This document shows positions 26,001-38,000 of a stretch of 64,000 nt of DNA, one piece after another. Origin of the DNA: Galaxea fascicularis (Eukaryota > Cnidaria > Anthozoa > Scleractinia > Euphylliidae); NCBI GenBank assembly GCA_948470475.1, contig OX419340.1, forward strand, positions 21,919,235 through 21,983,234, given 5' to 3'. The position numbers and the translations under genes were made by a program. The stretch's first letter is position 1. Each line of letters begins with the position of its first letter. The notes under the pieces were generated by a model. It was not told the origin of the DNA, made no database searches, and saw nothing but the letters and a program-made list of their open reading frames with translations.

Positions 26001-29000
26001 GGAAAACACGAAAAGTTAACTAAGAATTTATTCTCTCTCTCGTTACCAAAGCTGAGAACTCAGCTAGCATTGAGATTTAGACGTTTTATTGAGATAGAAG
26101 AGAACGCAGTTTTGTAACAACCACTCGGGATTGAAATAGAGAGTTTTCAGTTCAAATTTCTGTGTGTTTTGGTCATATGAACGGAACCACTGCTTAACTA
26201 GAGAACGGTCAGAACCAAGCGGACAGATCACTTCAATTTCTACTCACTGAGGTTTAATCCCACAGCAAATAATTCCTTTATTTTAATGCCTTGGACGGAG
26301 TTACGCAACGGACAAGCCTATTGTTTCCATTCTCTGACGGTACACGACGTGGGATTAAGGTCCGTGGCTATTACTGAGATGCTTATTCACGACGTCATCC
26401 ACGTTAATGTATTCCACCGCAAAGAAGGGTCCTAAAACATGCGTACTATACTACTGAAATCGATGTTGGAAATCGTTCTTTGAGTATGAAAGTAGTAATT
26501 TAATGCCATATCTCCAGCTTAGTGCAGAATTTGTCATCCATGTCCTGAAACACTTAGTTTTTCAGTCCATTCCATTGTATAAGATGTCACAGCTAATTGG
26601 CCAGTACTTCCAAAGCCAAAAAAAAATTCTTTTCTGTGTAAATTGAATCAGTGTTAGAAATAAAGTGAGAGGCGTCAAGGTACGAATCCACCTGGTACGA
26701 ATCGTAGAGCGGTTTTCAATTGAGTGTTGTAAACCAAAACCAAAGCAGTCACTGTACCCAATCACAAGAGATGCAAACGGTGGAATGAAACAATCAGAAT
26801 ACGAAGCAATTTCATGTAGCCGACGCCAGGCGCGGGAAAATGGGCGCAAGCCAGCTACGAGTGGTTTTGGTTTTGTTTCTCATTGGACGAGAGCGTGGCG
26901 CGAGTTTTGTCAACCAATCACAGAATAGGGGTGTAACGATTCATGTTCCTTTCGATTCGATTCGATTTCGATTATTGTCTTTCGGTTTCGATTATTTCGA
27001 TTCGATTATGCAAAATATGAATGATTTTTAATTCTTGCAAGATGATACACAATGTAAACAACATACAACCCTAAACTCTCAATGTGAGGATACAATAGTA
27101 AGAAGCAGGCGGATTCACAATCGCTTGGTCATTCGTCGCCGTGTTGTCGGCCATGTTTGAGAACGTGAGCACGCACATGGTTTGCCTTATTTGGAAATTC
27201 TCAAGGGGTGGTAGAGGGGCAACATTTTTACCAAGCAACATGGCGCAAGAACTGCAATTAGCGTCTTTGATCGATTGTGGGATCAAATAATCGTGAATCG
27301 AACCGAACGGTCATAATCGCGATTAATCGAGAATTCGATTAATCGTTACACCCCTATCACAGAACAAAGTAATGCAAACCCAAAGCAAACGCAAATTGCT
27401 TTCGATGCTGACTTGAAAACTGCCCTGTGTGTGACATGTAATAATGTTATTATTCCTGCCTAAACTAAATTGTTTTTTTTTTCTTTTTATCAATTTTCTG
27501 TTCCTACAGAAGGTTTAGTTCTGTCTGCTTTGGATGATAATAAGAAGGGGAATCTTGCAAGACTCTGTGGGAGTACTTCAGCTGATTCCCACAGGAAGGT
27601 AATCATATGTGTCATAGGAATCCTTTGCCGTCAGATGGTAGACGTGACACTCGCTTGCGATTTGATGCCTGGTGTTTTCTGTATTGAGGTTTAGAAAGGT
27701 CGATGCATTTCTTTTAAGCACATCACAGACATAGGCCACTTCTTTTCCAACACATAAACACACAGTCAGTGTCTCCCAAGAATCGTTTGGGATGTTATTT
27801 GGGGCTTCTAGACGCTGCTTAGATTTTTTATAAAACGGCAGGAAGATGAGTATCAACTAACCAACCCACCCATCCACCCTGCTGTTAATCAGTCTTCTGG
27901 TGTGCATTTTTTACCTGTCTGTTATTTAGGTTTTTAACCAGCTTATGACGCGGTCGTTTGTATCGCTTCAGTCTGCAATCAAGGCAGCTAAAAATGCGGA
28001 GGAAAAGTGCAAAGGACACGAGTCAAGGTAATACCGATTTATTAGCCCAGCTTTTGACCCTTTGGTTTCATCTGACGAGTGCATGGGTCGCGAGGAGCTT
28101 GCTTCTTGCTTTGTTTTCAAGACTTGATTTGGGCCTCAATACTCTTTTTATATGTATTCCTTTGAACCCAATAATACTTCTCATTTGTTGGACCTTTATT
28201 TCGTCTTGTTAGCGGCGGTATGGTCCAAGCTATGATGGCAATGGTTAACTTTTGTGACAACTCTCTCAGGAAGAAAAACGAAGGTTGGTGTGGTTTATGA
28301 GAAATTGTCCGCCAAGTCGAGTCTGCTACACTGCTGATTTTCTGTACTAGAAGAGTTTTCGAGGGTTCTGAAAAGTTGCGTTAAGCCTGGCTTACCAGGT
28401 GTGCTGGATCGAGAGCGCTCATGATGTTATGTCACTAGATGCAAGGTGGTGCCTTATCTTAGCTCATAGTTGAATTATTTGTAAAAGTGGTGGAGTATTT
28501 GGTTTTGAAGTATGTTTTTTTTTTTAAAAAAAAAAAAAGGAATTTCGTATTTCGCAATCTACTGGGAGTGATTTGACTTTTTTTTTTTTATTAAGAAGCT
28601 CTTTAAGAAGCTCTCATTTTCTTGTTACGTTGTAGATGCTGATCCACCTGTAGAAGTTGATACAAAAGTACGCACAGTTAATTTGTTTTTATTTTCAACT
28701 GTTTCTATTTGTTTTGTTTTCCTAATTATTCTCTTACAGGGAATGCGAACATAACAGCAAATACTGCCATCGAAGCAGGATATACAGCTGGAGGGATGGG
28801 AGTCATCGCGCCGAATAAATATAGATTACTTCATGGTTGGTGAACGCGTACGATTTTTATTCACGAGCTATGAAGAATACAACGAACGAGCGAGTGAGTT
28901 TTATTCTTCACAACGAGTGAATAAAAATCGTACAAGCGAACTAACCATGAAGTAATTTGTTTATTATATAAGTACTAAGATTTACTCCAAAGAAGCCCGC

Positions 29001-32000
29001 ACTGTTAACTGATTGCAAAAGATCAACGAGCCGCTAACACAATGTCGGCTTTGTTTTGAGCTGACTTAGTATACAAGACGCCTCAAATACTGAATTAGAA
29101 ACTGTTTCAAACACCTGAAAAAAGGTGAAAATTTACTTTGAAACGGTTCCTTTAAAAATACTGTGAAGCTTTCCAAACGTTAAGTATGTCCATTTAAAGA
29201 AAATTTAAAGTTTAATAACTCAACAGTTTTTCGTAAACATTAGCTCACAACTGGCGTTCCAATCCAATTCGGAATCCAGTGCTTAAGTCTCTTTTTTACC
29301 TCTTTTGAGAAGGCTCTCCTTAGTTTCTGGAGTGTCCAATTTGTCGATTGATGAAGGCTGTTGATAGAAATGCTGATGATAGACCACCATGAATAACAAC
29401 GCCCGTAAATAGCGATGCCATGTTGATAAATATGCGAACAAACAAGGTGAATGGAATTGAGATCGATCATTCAGCAACACTCTGTCGAGCTCAGTTTTCG
29501 TTTTCTTGGTCCTCGATGAAATCCTCGAATGAAGGAATATCTGCAACTCTTGAACAGCCTCAACAAGAAGCCACGACTCAAGGGGAATAACGAAAGTTGT
29601 GTTGAACTTCGTGTTTTGTTCATTCATCGCTGGCTTGGGAAGCCCTCCTGAAAGGCGGGAAAATCCGATACGATTTTTTTCACTAACGAAAAAAATCGTC
29701 CCACCAATCACAGGCCGCAGACGAAATTTTTCACTAGTGAGAAAAATCGTCCTACCAATCAGATTCATTCTAGTTATTGACGGACCATTTTTATTTGACA
29801 ACTCTGTTTTGAGTAAATCTCAGTACTTATGTAATAAAATGCGTATAGCCTTTTAACTCTATACAGGAAGCCTAGGCCAGTGCAGGGACATGTTACATTG
29901 ACATTTACATGGGCGTTGATAGTGACATTGACATTTAAATTCAATACTTGCATTTCGCAACTGACCAGTGGAGGTAGATTGGAACCATCTACCGGAAAAT
30001 AGAGTAAAATTGAAAGGAGTATGATAGCCTGAATTATACTTCAGTTGCTTATAATCAATGTTTAGTGTGAACACGGCTTTCGGTAACTGCTGGTAAATCT
30101 TTTATGACCTTCTTATATTGGGACTGCAAGAGACTATAGTTTAAACTTCTTGTGATATCCTGCCGTGATGATGGTTCAAAAGAATCGGCCAATTGCTTAT
30201 CCTTACGTCCACTCAATTTTCATTTCAAACAAATGGATTTTCTTTGTTGTTATCTTTCCAGTTGTTCCCTGGTATAGTTGTGAGATACATGTTGAAAGCC
30301 ATGTGCTATAATTCAGATGAGGCTCTCCAGAGGTTTCCCAGACTCCTTCAGATTGTAGAGGAATATCCTGACACCCTTGAAGCCTTCATTAAAAAGGTGA
30401 GTTGCTTGTTCCATCTGGATCTGCCTTGGAGCTTGGTCAGGAATTCATAAACTGACTCTGGGAAATCCGTTTGTTGTAGATAGTATTTTAATCTTCTTTG
30501 GTTTAATTTGTCGCATGAAGGCAACTGATGTTCCCTGCTGGATGTTTATCAGCTGGATTAATCAGATGCTTGCTGTTTTGGACAAACCTGAAGGCAAAGC
30601 AGTACATGGTATTTTAAAGGAAATAGCGCGAACCTATCCTCAAGTAAGTATTATTTTTACAATGGACGGTGTAAACTTCGCGTTTTGATTGGTCTAGACA
30701 GTGTTCTCCTTTTCAGGCGGTAACCGGTAAAATTTATCGCCTGTAATACCAGTTATTACCGCCTAAGATTACTTTAAAGCAGACCTAATAAACACTGGCC
30801 ACGACTGCTCTGCTGGTTTGAAAACGTCTTTTACCTGTTGTGCTGAAAAAAGGGAGAACACTGTCTAGATAAATTTTCAGTTTAAGTGTACACGAGTTAA
30901 AGAAAGTAAAAATAAAAACAAATAGATCCCATTTGTCAGTGCGTCTGTGCTCTGATAACGCAAGACACGTTAAGAGTATCAGTCATGCTGCTCGCCCACA
31001 CCCCGTAGCGTACTTCTTTGTAGTTTATTTGGTAGACGTCATCTGTGCGTCATCAGAGTACAAGGAAGGAAACACTTTTCAAAATGTTAAATTATAATTT
31101 TCCTAGCTAATTTGTTTACAGTATAATTGTTAGTGATTACACATGTCGCTTTGTCGTCAGGCTCTTTGGTATCCATTCAAGATCAGTAGCGAACAGTTTA
31201 CTTTTGAAAACAGTAAAGAAGGAAATGTTAGGCAAGACACTGTGAAGAGGTAACATAATCAACTTCAACTTCAATCAACTTTATTAATAAAATAGTTTGT
31301 TCAAACATTTTACAGTATATAACTGATCCGCAGGTTGCACTAGCTAATCTAGGCGGATCAGCCTGTGTAAAAATATATAAGTAAATGTACAGCAGCCAGA
31401 CAAGAAAGGAGGAAGGAGGAATATATGTAAACCGTAGAAATATACCTAATTGCTAATAGAATGTAACTAAACAACGATAGCATGAGTTTTGTGCGTATAT
31501 CGCATACTGCCATTAAGTAGAAATTCGGTCGTTAACGTGTACATTGTATTTTTTTACCGCAGTGATAGTCAGCAGTGATCTGCAAAATTCTTCAATATCG
31601 TGTACGGTGGTAACTATACAGGAAAAAAAGTAGTGCTCCTTTAACAAAAGAGACACAAAGCTACTTGTGTTGTTCACTCTTCGTCATCAGATGCTGTAAA
31701 TAACGTGGACGAAAGCAAAGAATTCAGTAGATCCAACCCCAAATAGGGGTTCCTCTGTATTGGAATTCATTTGATTATCATCATATTTTAAATGTTGCTG
31801 ATTTCAACAAGATATCCGTTGGTAAACAGTGTTGTAAAATCTGTTAGCTGAGTAACTTCATGGTTATTGTATATTTTTCCAATATTGCTGACAGTCTCCA
31901 GGCATCATTGGACAGTTCATTACTGAATGACTTTATTGCGGCCCTAGAACAGCTTACAAATCCAGAGATGGTGTTTAAGGTTTGCTTTGAGTTTTTTGTT

Positions 32001-35000
32001 ACCGCCACTGAGGGGTAAATGAGAAAATGAGCTTCTCTAACGAGCTGTTACTGCAACAGATTTTTACATTAGGAAATGCTAATCGATTATCAGATTGATT
32101 TTTTTTTGTTTTTGACAAGGAAATTAACGAAAATGTGTGACGTGCATGCTTTTGTACCGAACTGTTTTCAAATTTTGGGTTCAACGTTCGCGATTCAGTT
32201 GAGTTCTTTATCTTTGAACGTTTAATGAGCAATTGTGTTGACTCTATAACGTCAAGTCTTCAGCAGTACGTTCCAGTTCACGCGAATGTTTCCACCTTGT
32301 TTTATTGTGTTTTGAACAGGATTGGTGCGATGGACCAATGAGGCAGCTTCTAGAAGACAAGGACAAGAGAACCAATTTACAGGCGATTAAAGATTGCTTT
32401 CTAAGTATGTTCGAAAACCTGTTATCCAGTGGACCAATAGGAGAGAATGCGTCTCAGATCCGAGGGAATGTGTTTGGCCCGTTCAGGAAGAAGTTTGCTA
32501 AGGTAAATCCAGAAATAAAGGCGTGTATTTCATATAATTATGATAAAATAATCATTAATTTTAAAACTGGTTGCTATAACGCCCTTACGATGGGAAAGAG
32601 ATCGCAGACGTGAATGCTACTTTAGCAATTGCCTAAAAAAGAAAAAAAATCAAGCTTATTGTACGATAGTGGAACCCGTCACCTTTGCGGCACTGGTACG
32701 GCGCTCTATCAACTGAGCTAACAAGCCAATGGGGAGCTGGTCATTTCGCAACAAACTCGTTAGTGATGAACAAATAAATGTGAAATAATAAATTGAACCG
32801 CGGGTGGAAGACTGAAAATGTAGGCTTAGTAGGCTTTTCTTTCTCGGTAAAGTTCCTGAAGCTTTTTTTTAACGATGCTATGTCATCGCAACAGTTACAG
32901 TTAATTCTTCAAACCTTTTTCTTTTTCGGATGCATTTTTACACGTTTCCCATTAATTGTCTTTAGACAGTTGTGATTGCGTCAGAGGTAGATTATCGTAA
33001 TGCATGACTTACAGAAACAGTCTACGATAATCGTTCGCTCAAAATGTGGCTCCCATCTTTTGCAGGACTTTTCAAGTGAAATCCAGAAGTTGTTTGGTAG
33101 GGAAGGTGAAAAACTGAAAGGCCTAAAGCTCAGTGTAAGTTAGCACCAATATTGCTCTAACTGAATGACAAAACCCGGGCAATGTCAAGACAAGAACCAG
33201 TCATTTTAAGTGGTCATGTTGTCAACATGGCATCTCCTTCAGTTTCTCCTTGAACAATGATAATCGAACACACTCAGTCGAGCAGGAAGGGAAACCACTT
33301 CTTGCTTGACCAACCGTGTTACATGCTGCATTGATGTGTGTCAAGATCAATAACCATGTCCGGTTTCATTGCTACTGAGAATGAATCGTTTCGAAAGTCG
33401 TAGGGAGCTTTTAAAGGAGTCGTTTGCTCCCAAGGGGACATTACTGATTACTTTTTTTCAACGCTCGACAATTTCAAATTTTCGGGTCAATCATGACAAT
33501 AAAACACAGCCTTAGGACCACGAGACTTCTTATTGATTGTAATTTTTACCCGGAAAAAATATTGATTTTGATCTACGTCGTTTGTCTTTCAGCAATTTGC
33601 TAACTTATGGAGGACTATTACTCAGAAGATGGATGAGAACAGAAAGCGAGCTCCTGCCCCACTAAACCTGAAGGAATACTCCCCTTGGTTGTTTCATTTC
33701 CAGTCCAGTAACTACGCACATGCACTGGAGATTCCCGGTAGGGTGAAACTGTTCACTTCTGCCTGGTCGCGCTACTGTTGTAGCGCCACTTGCAACTGTC
33801 AAAAAATAATTATGGCACCATCGAAATTGCCATATCCCGCGTGGGTTTACCCAACTAAAAACCTCAGAACCTAGGATAAATGGCAGTTTTATTTAAATAA
33901 CTCATAACATAGTCTAACCGGGTACGTCAATCTAATTTTCTTCAATATTTTGAACTCTACTCTTTCAGATGCTTTATATAGCCCAATATTTCATAACATT
34001 TGTGATTGTAACTCTTTTAAAGTGTAAACTCGAAGGAAAGGTCAACCTACGCTGCTATATCAAGGTGAATGATATGCTGCTTTTTCCGCTTTACGCTTCT
34101 CTTCTAAAAATATTTTCAGGTCAATACACCGGAAGGGGAAAACCACTTCCCGAATATCATGTGAAAATTGCTGGATTCGATGAAAGGGTAGGACTTTTTT
34201 CTCGTGATTTGCCTTTATCAACGGCATTGCTTGGTCATGTTTATATTTGCCTTATTGTAAGTACCTTTAGTTTTAGTCCCTTTGTGTCCTGCCTTTGTCG
34301 TTTTAATAACGTAAAAGTCGTTGCCCATCGGTCTCATTGTCAGCTTGATGCATTTTTAGGGGGATGGAGGAGACGGGGCGTGGGGGGTTGGGGAGTGGGT
34401 AGGAGGGAGATACTCGGGCTATCAATATTATTAATTTTGTGACAGGTTCTTGTGATGTCCTCAATCCGTAAACCGAAGCGTATCATAATCAGAGGAGACG
34501 ATGAAAAGGATTACATGTTTTTAGTGAAGGGTGGAGAGGACTTGAGACTGGACCAGAGGATTGAGCAAGTGAGTGGAGAATGGGGCGTCTTCTTTCGCTT
34601 AAATGAAGTGTAATATGTAGAGTGACGACCCAGGTTATTATTCGATCACTCCGGTTCAGTTGAAAGGTCTTTTACGTTTGTAAAAGTTAATTGTTGATAG
34701 CTAATATTGGACAAAAGGTTCTCGTGTGATCAATTTCTTTCCTTGCTTTGAGATAAGTTTTTTTAGTCCATTTTAACTCTCAACAGCTCTTTGGAATAAT
34801 GAATGACGTCATGTCCGATGATCCAGCGTGCAGTCAAAGGAGCCTGACGCTGAGGACTTACAATGTCATTCCCATGACGCCTCGGTAACGTTCCGTTCTT
34901 TATTTCGTCGTAGTGTATGCGAAAATGAACGAAACTTAAGTCTGTTTATGGTAAGTTTTCGTATTGGTTTGCCCGGCATGCGTGATGTGCGTTTTGGTAA

Positions 35001-38000
35001 CGGTATCACAGCGTTGTAGTATGTGGATATCTTGCGGCATATTAACGTGTTTGTATTTGTTAAAGCAATCGTTTGTTGTTGATATTTCTGGGTCATGCAT
35101 GATGAGCAACATGGTATGTGTAACTGTGTGTTTTTACTGTTGCCTCTGATGTAATCATTTGCACGTTGTAACAGAGTGGGACTGATTGAGTGGATGCAGA
35201 ATACCAAGCCAATTAAAGACGTGTTGAAGGATACAATGACCAAAGCTGAGATGGACAGCTACTATGGAAAGTAAGTCGGTTGCTTTTGTCTGGCTTGCCG
35301 AGTCTTGTATGGTACACCTAAGGTGAAAGAACACAACAGTTTTGTTCGATACCATTAAGGTAAGCTCAATTTAAAAAAAAATACTTTGAAAAAAAAAAAC
35401 CACCTGGTGACCAATCGGTCCCACGTGCCGCATCTGTAGAAACGAATATGAGTCTTGGGACCCTGATAAAGTTTCTTCTAATCCGTCAATCCTTAAGGTT
35501 TTTCCAAAAATGTACCATGTAGCTTAGTATTTCTCACTTGTCTTCGCCATAGGCCTCAAAATCTGTTTTGATTAAACGCTCATTAATTTGGTTTGAAATT
35601 TGGTAATGATTTGTTGCCGGTCGGATTCCTGATGTCTCTGGACATCTCACGTTCGTGTTGCTGTTGTTGCCAGTTTTGAGCCTTTGACAAGCCCATCGTA
35701 TTTAATGTCCTTTTCTTTCATTGTGGTTGGTGATATTTTCTTCCTACTCCAGTGAGGCTTCTTTAAAGGGAATATCAATCAAAGATTTGTCGACCCCCTC
35801 CCCCCCCCCAAAAAAAAAAAAGATTCAGACAGAAGGCAAAGTGGAACTGGCGAAATGAAACTATCCAACACGCAGCCGGGATCACTAGTTTTCATCGGAA
35901 CTCTCACTGGATGAGAGTCAAAATTGTCCTCACTAACAGTGTAATTCATTCAACCTTTCCTTACAGAGATGGTCCATCTGAGCGCCATTGTAAATGGATT
36001 GAAAGGTTCAAAGGCGTACGCAATCTGGGAGAGAAGTACGGAGAAATGTACAAGTAAGTGTTATACGTAGTTTTTGCTGTGTGATTTCTAATCTTTGTAG
36101 ACATTGACAATCGTTGAAACGAGATTTGTTCTCCCTGCATTTGAAATCTACTGCAACTCGCGCTAAGTCACGGTAATAGGACTGAGTGAAGTCCAATTCG
36201 GTTTGTAATTATACGAGTGATAACAAAATCGGACGACCGCGCAGCGGGAGTCCGCAGTATGATTAGACTGAATTGGACAACACGAAATCTTATTATCAAT
36301 TAATCATAAAAATTACAATTTCCGAGAAAAGAAGAAGGAACTCGTCTGGTTTGTTGGCATAAACATTTGTGCCATAGGATAAACAAAATCGCTACTGTCT
36401 TCTAAAATACTGTCATTGTTCAAGGGATAAAAATTCTCCCTTTTGAAGAAACCCCCAATTCAGGAGTCTGTACACTGTTACTTTGGTGATTGAAGCTTCA
36501 AGCTTGTGATTGGTTGATTTAAAATCCTACTTTGAATGTGATTGGCTTATTGAACTGTCCAATAACAAACTGTCCGCTAACAACTTTGCAAGTGAATTAG
36601 TGGAAAATAGGAGTTTTTTCAACCAATCACAATCGAGGAAATTGTAATTTTTATGATAAGCTATCTTAACTTTTCTTGGCTTTTCCTTTCAAGGAAAGCA
36701 AATCGAACGGAGACGGAAAGAAGCTTTCAGCAGAAGGTTGGATTGGTGCCGTGGGACCTCCTCAGGTAATTTAAATGTTAACTTCTGTTGCGTAATTGAT
36801 TTTTGTCAATGCGTTAACTTCTCTATTTCTTTGTTGCAAATGGGGAGAATTTGACGCTCTTCGGGTCGATAGTCTGGTATAATTTGCACGAGTTAATTCA
36901 ACGTTTTTCTCCATTTTAGAAATATTTTGAAACTAAATTATCTCCTTTTCAGGGTAAAGAACTTTTTATTATTCCACTTGTCCATTGGACGAGTAACATT
37001 CAGATTTTGGTGTCAGAAAGTTAAATCCACTCGTCCCAAAAAAAAACTCATTCTTTATGTACAATAAACACCTGTACGACGTGAAGAAATGCAGCACATC
37101 TATGAGGCATTAAAATTACAATCTAAGATCCCAGCAATATTCTGAGGTTGTGAAAACGTAAAGGAAATCATCTGAATTCCTACTGTTCTACTTTTTGAAA
37201 CAATGAGACAATATAATTATGTAAAGTTTTGCAAATACCAAGTTCACGAAGGTCACGTCAAATTAAACTGTTTTGTGGTCCCTTTCGAAAACTGTATTTA
37301 CAAATGTGCTGACTTACTCAACGCAGAAAATCTCAGTTTTCAGTTAGAAACGTATGACTGATTGATCTCCTGATAATTATGACGACGTTTCTATCCGGCT
37401 TAGATTTCATCTTCAGTAACTGTATCATGTTTGTGTGATTTATACTTCTGGTTGTAATTATCATTTGCTTTCCTTTTACTTTTCTGTTTTGTATGGTATT
37501 CTATTGTTATACTCTTTCTTTAATGTGTTTGTCACTAGAGTGTGTTTAAAAAAAATGATTGATTGCAAATGATAAACATACTCTCGCCTCTGTTCTTCAT
37601 GGCAACCCATGGATGGAAGGGGAGCGGAGTCAGGTCGGACCTGTGAAGTCTTTATCGTACTAATGTTCAGCATTTCCAGTACTTTCGTTGTTTGTGCAGT
37701 GCGTTTCACTTTCTATTTTTCTTTTATTTCACAGACGTGCCTTTATGCAACTCTCCGCCTCTCCTGAAGCCTTTCTTACTTTAAGATCACATTTTGCGCG
37801 CACGCATGCGTGCTTGTCCATTTGCCAATACATTTTGGGTATCGGTGATCGCCATTTGTCGAACTTTATGGTTGATATGGAAACCGGAGGAATGATTGGA
37901 ATCGATTTTGGTCACGCGTTTGGTTCGGCAACACAGGTATTTGGTCATGATTGATCGATAAATCGATTGATTGCGGGCTTAATGTTATTGCCCCTTTGTT

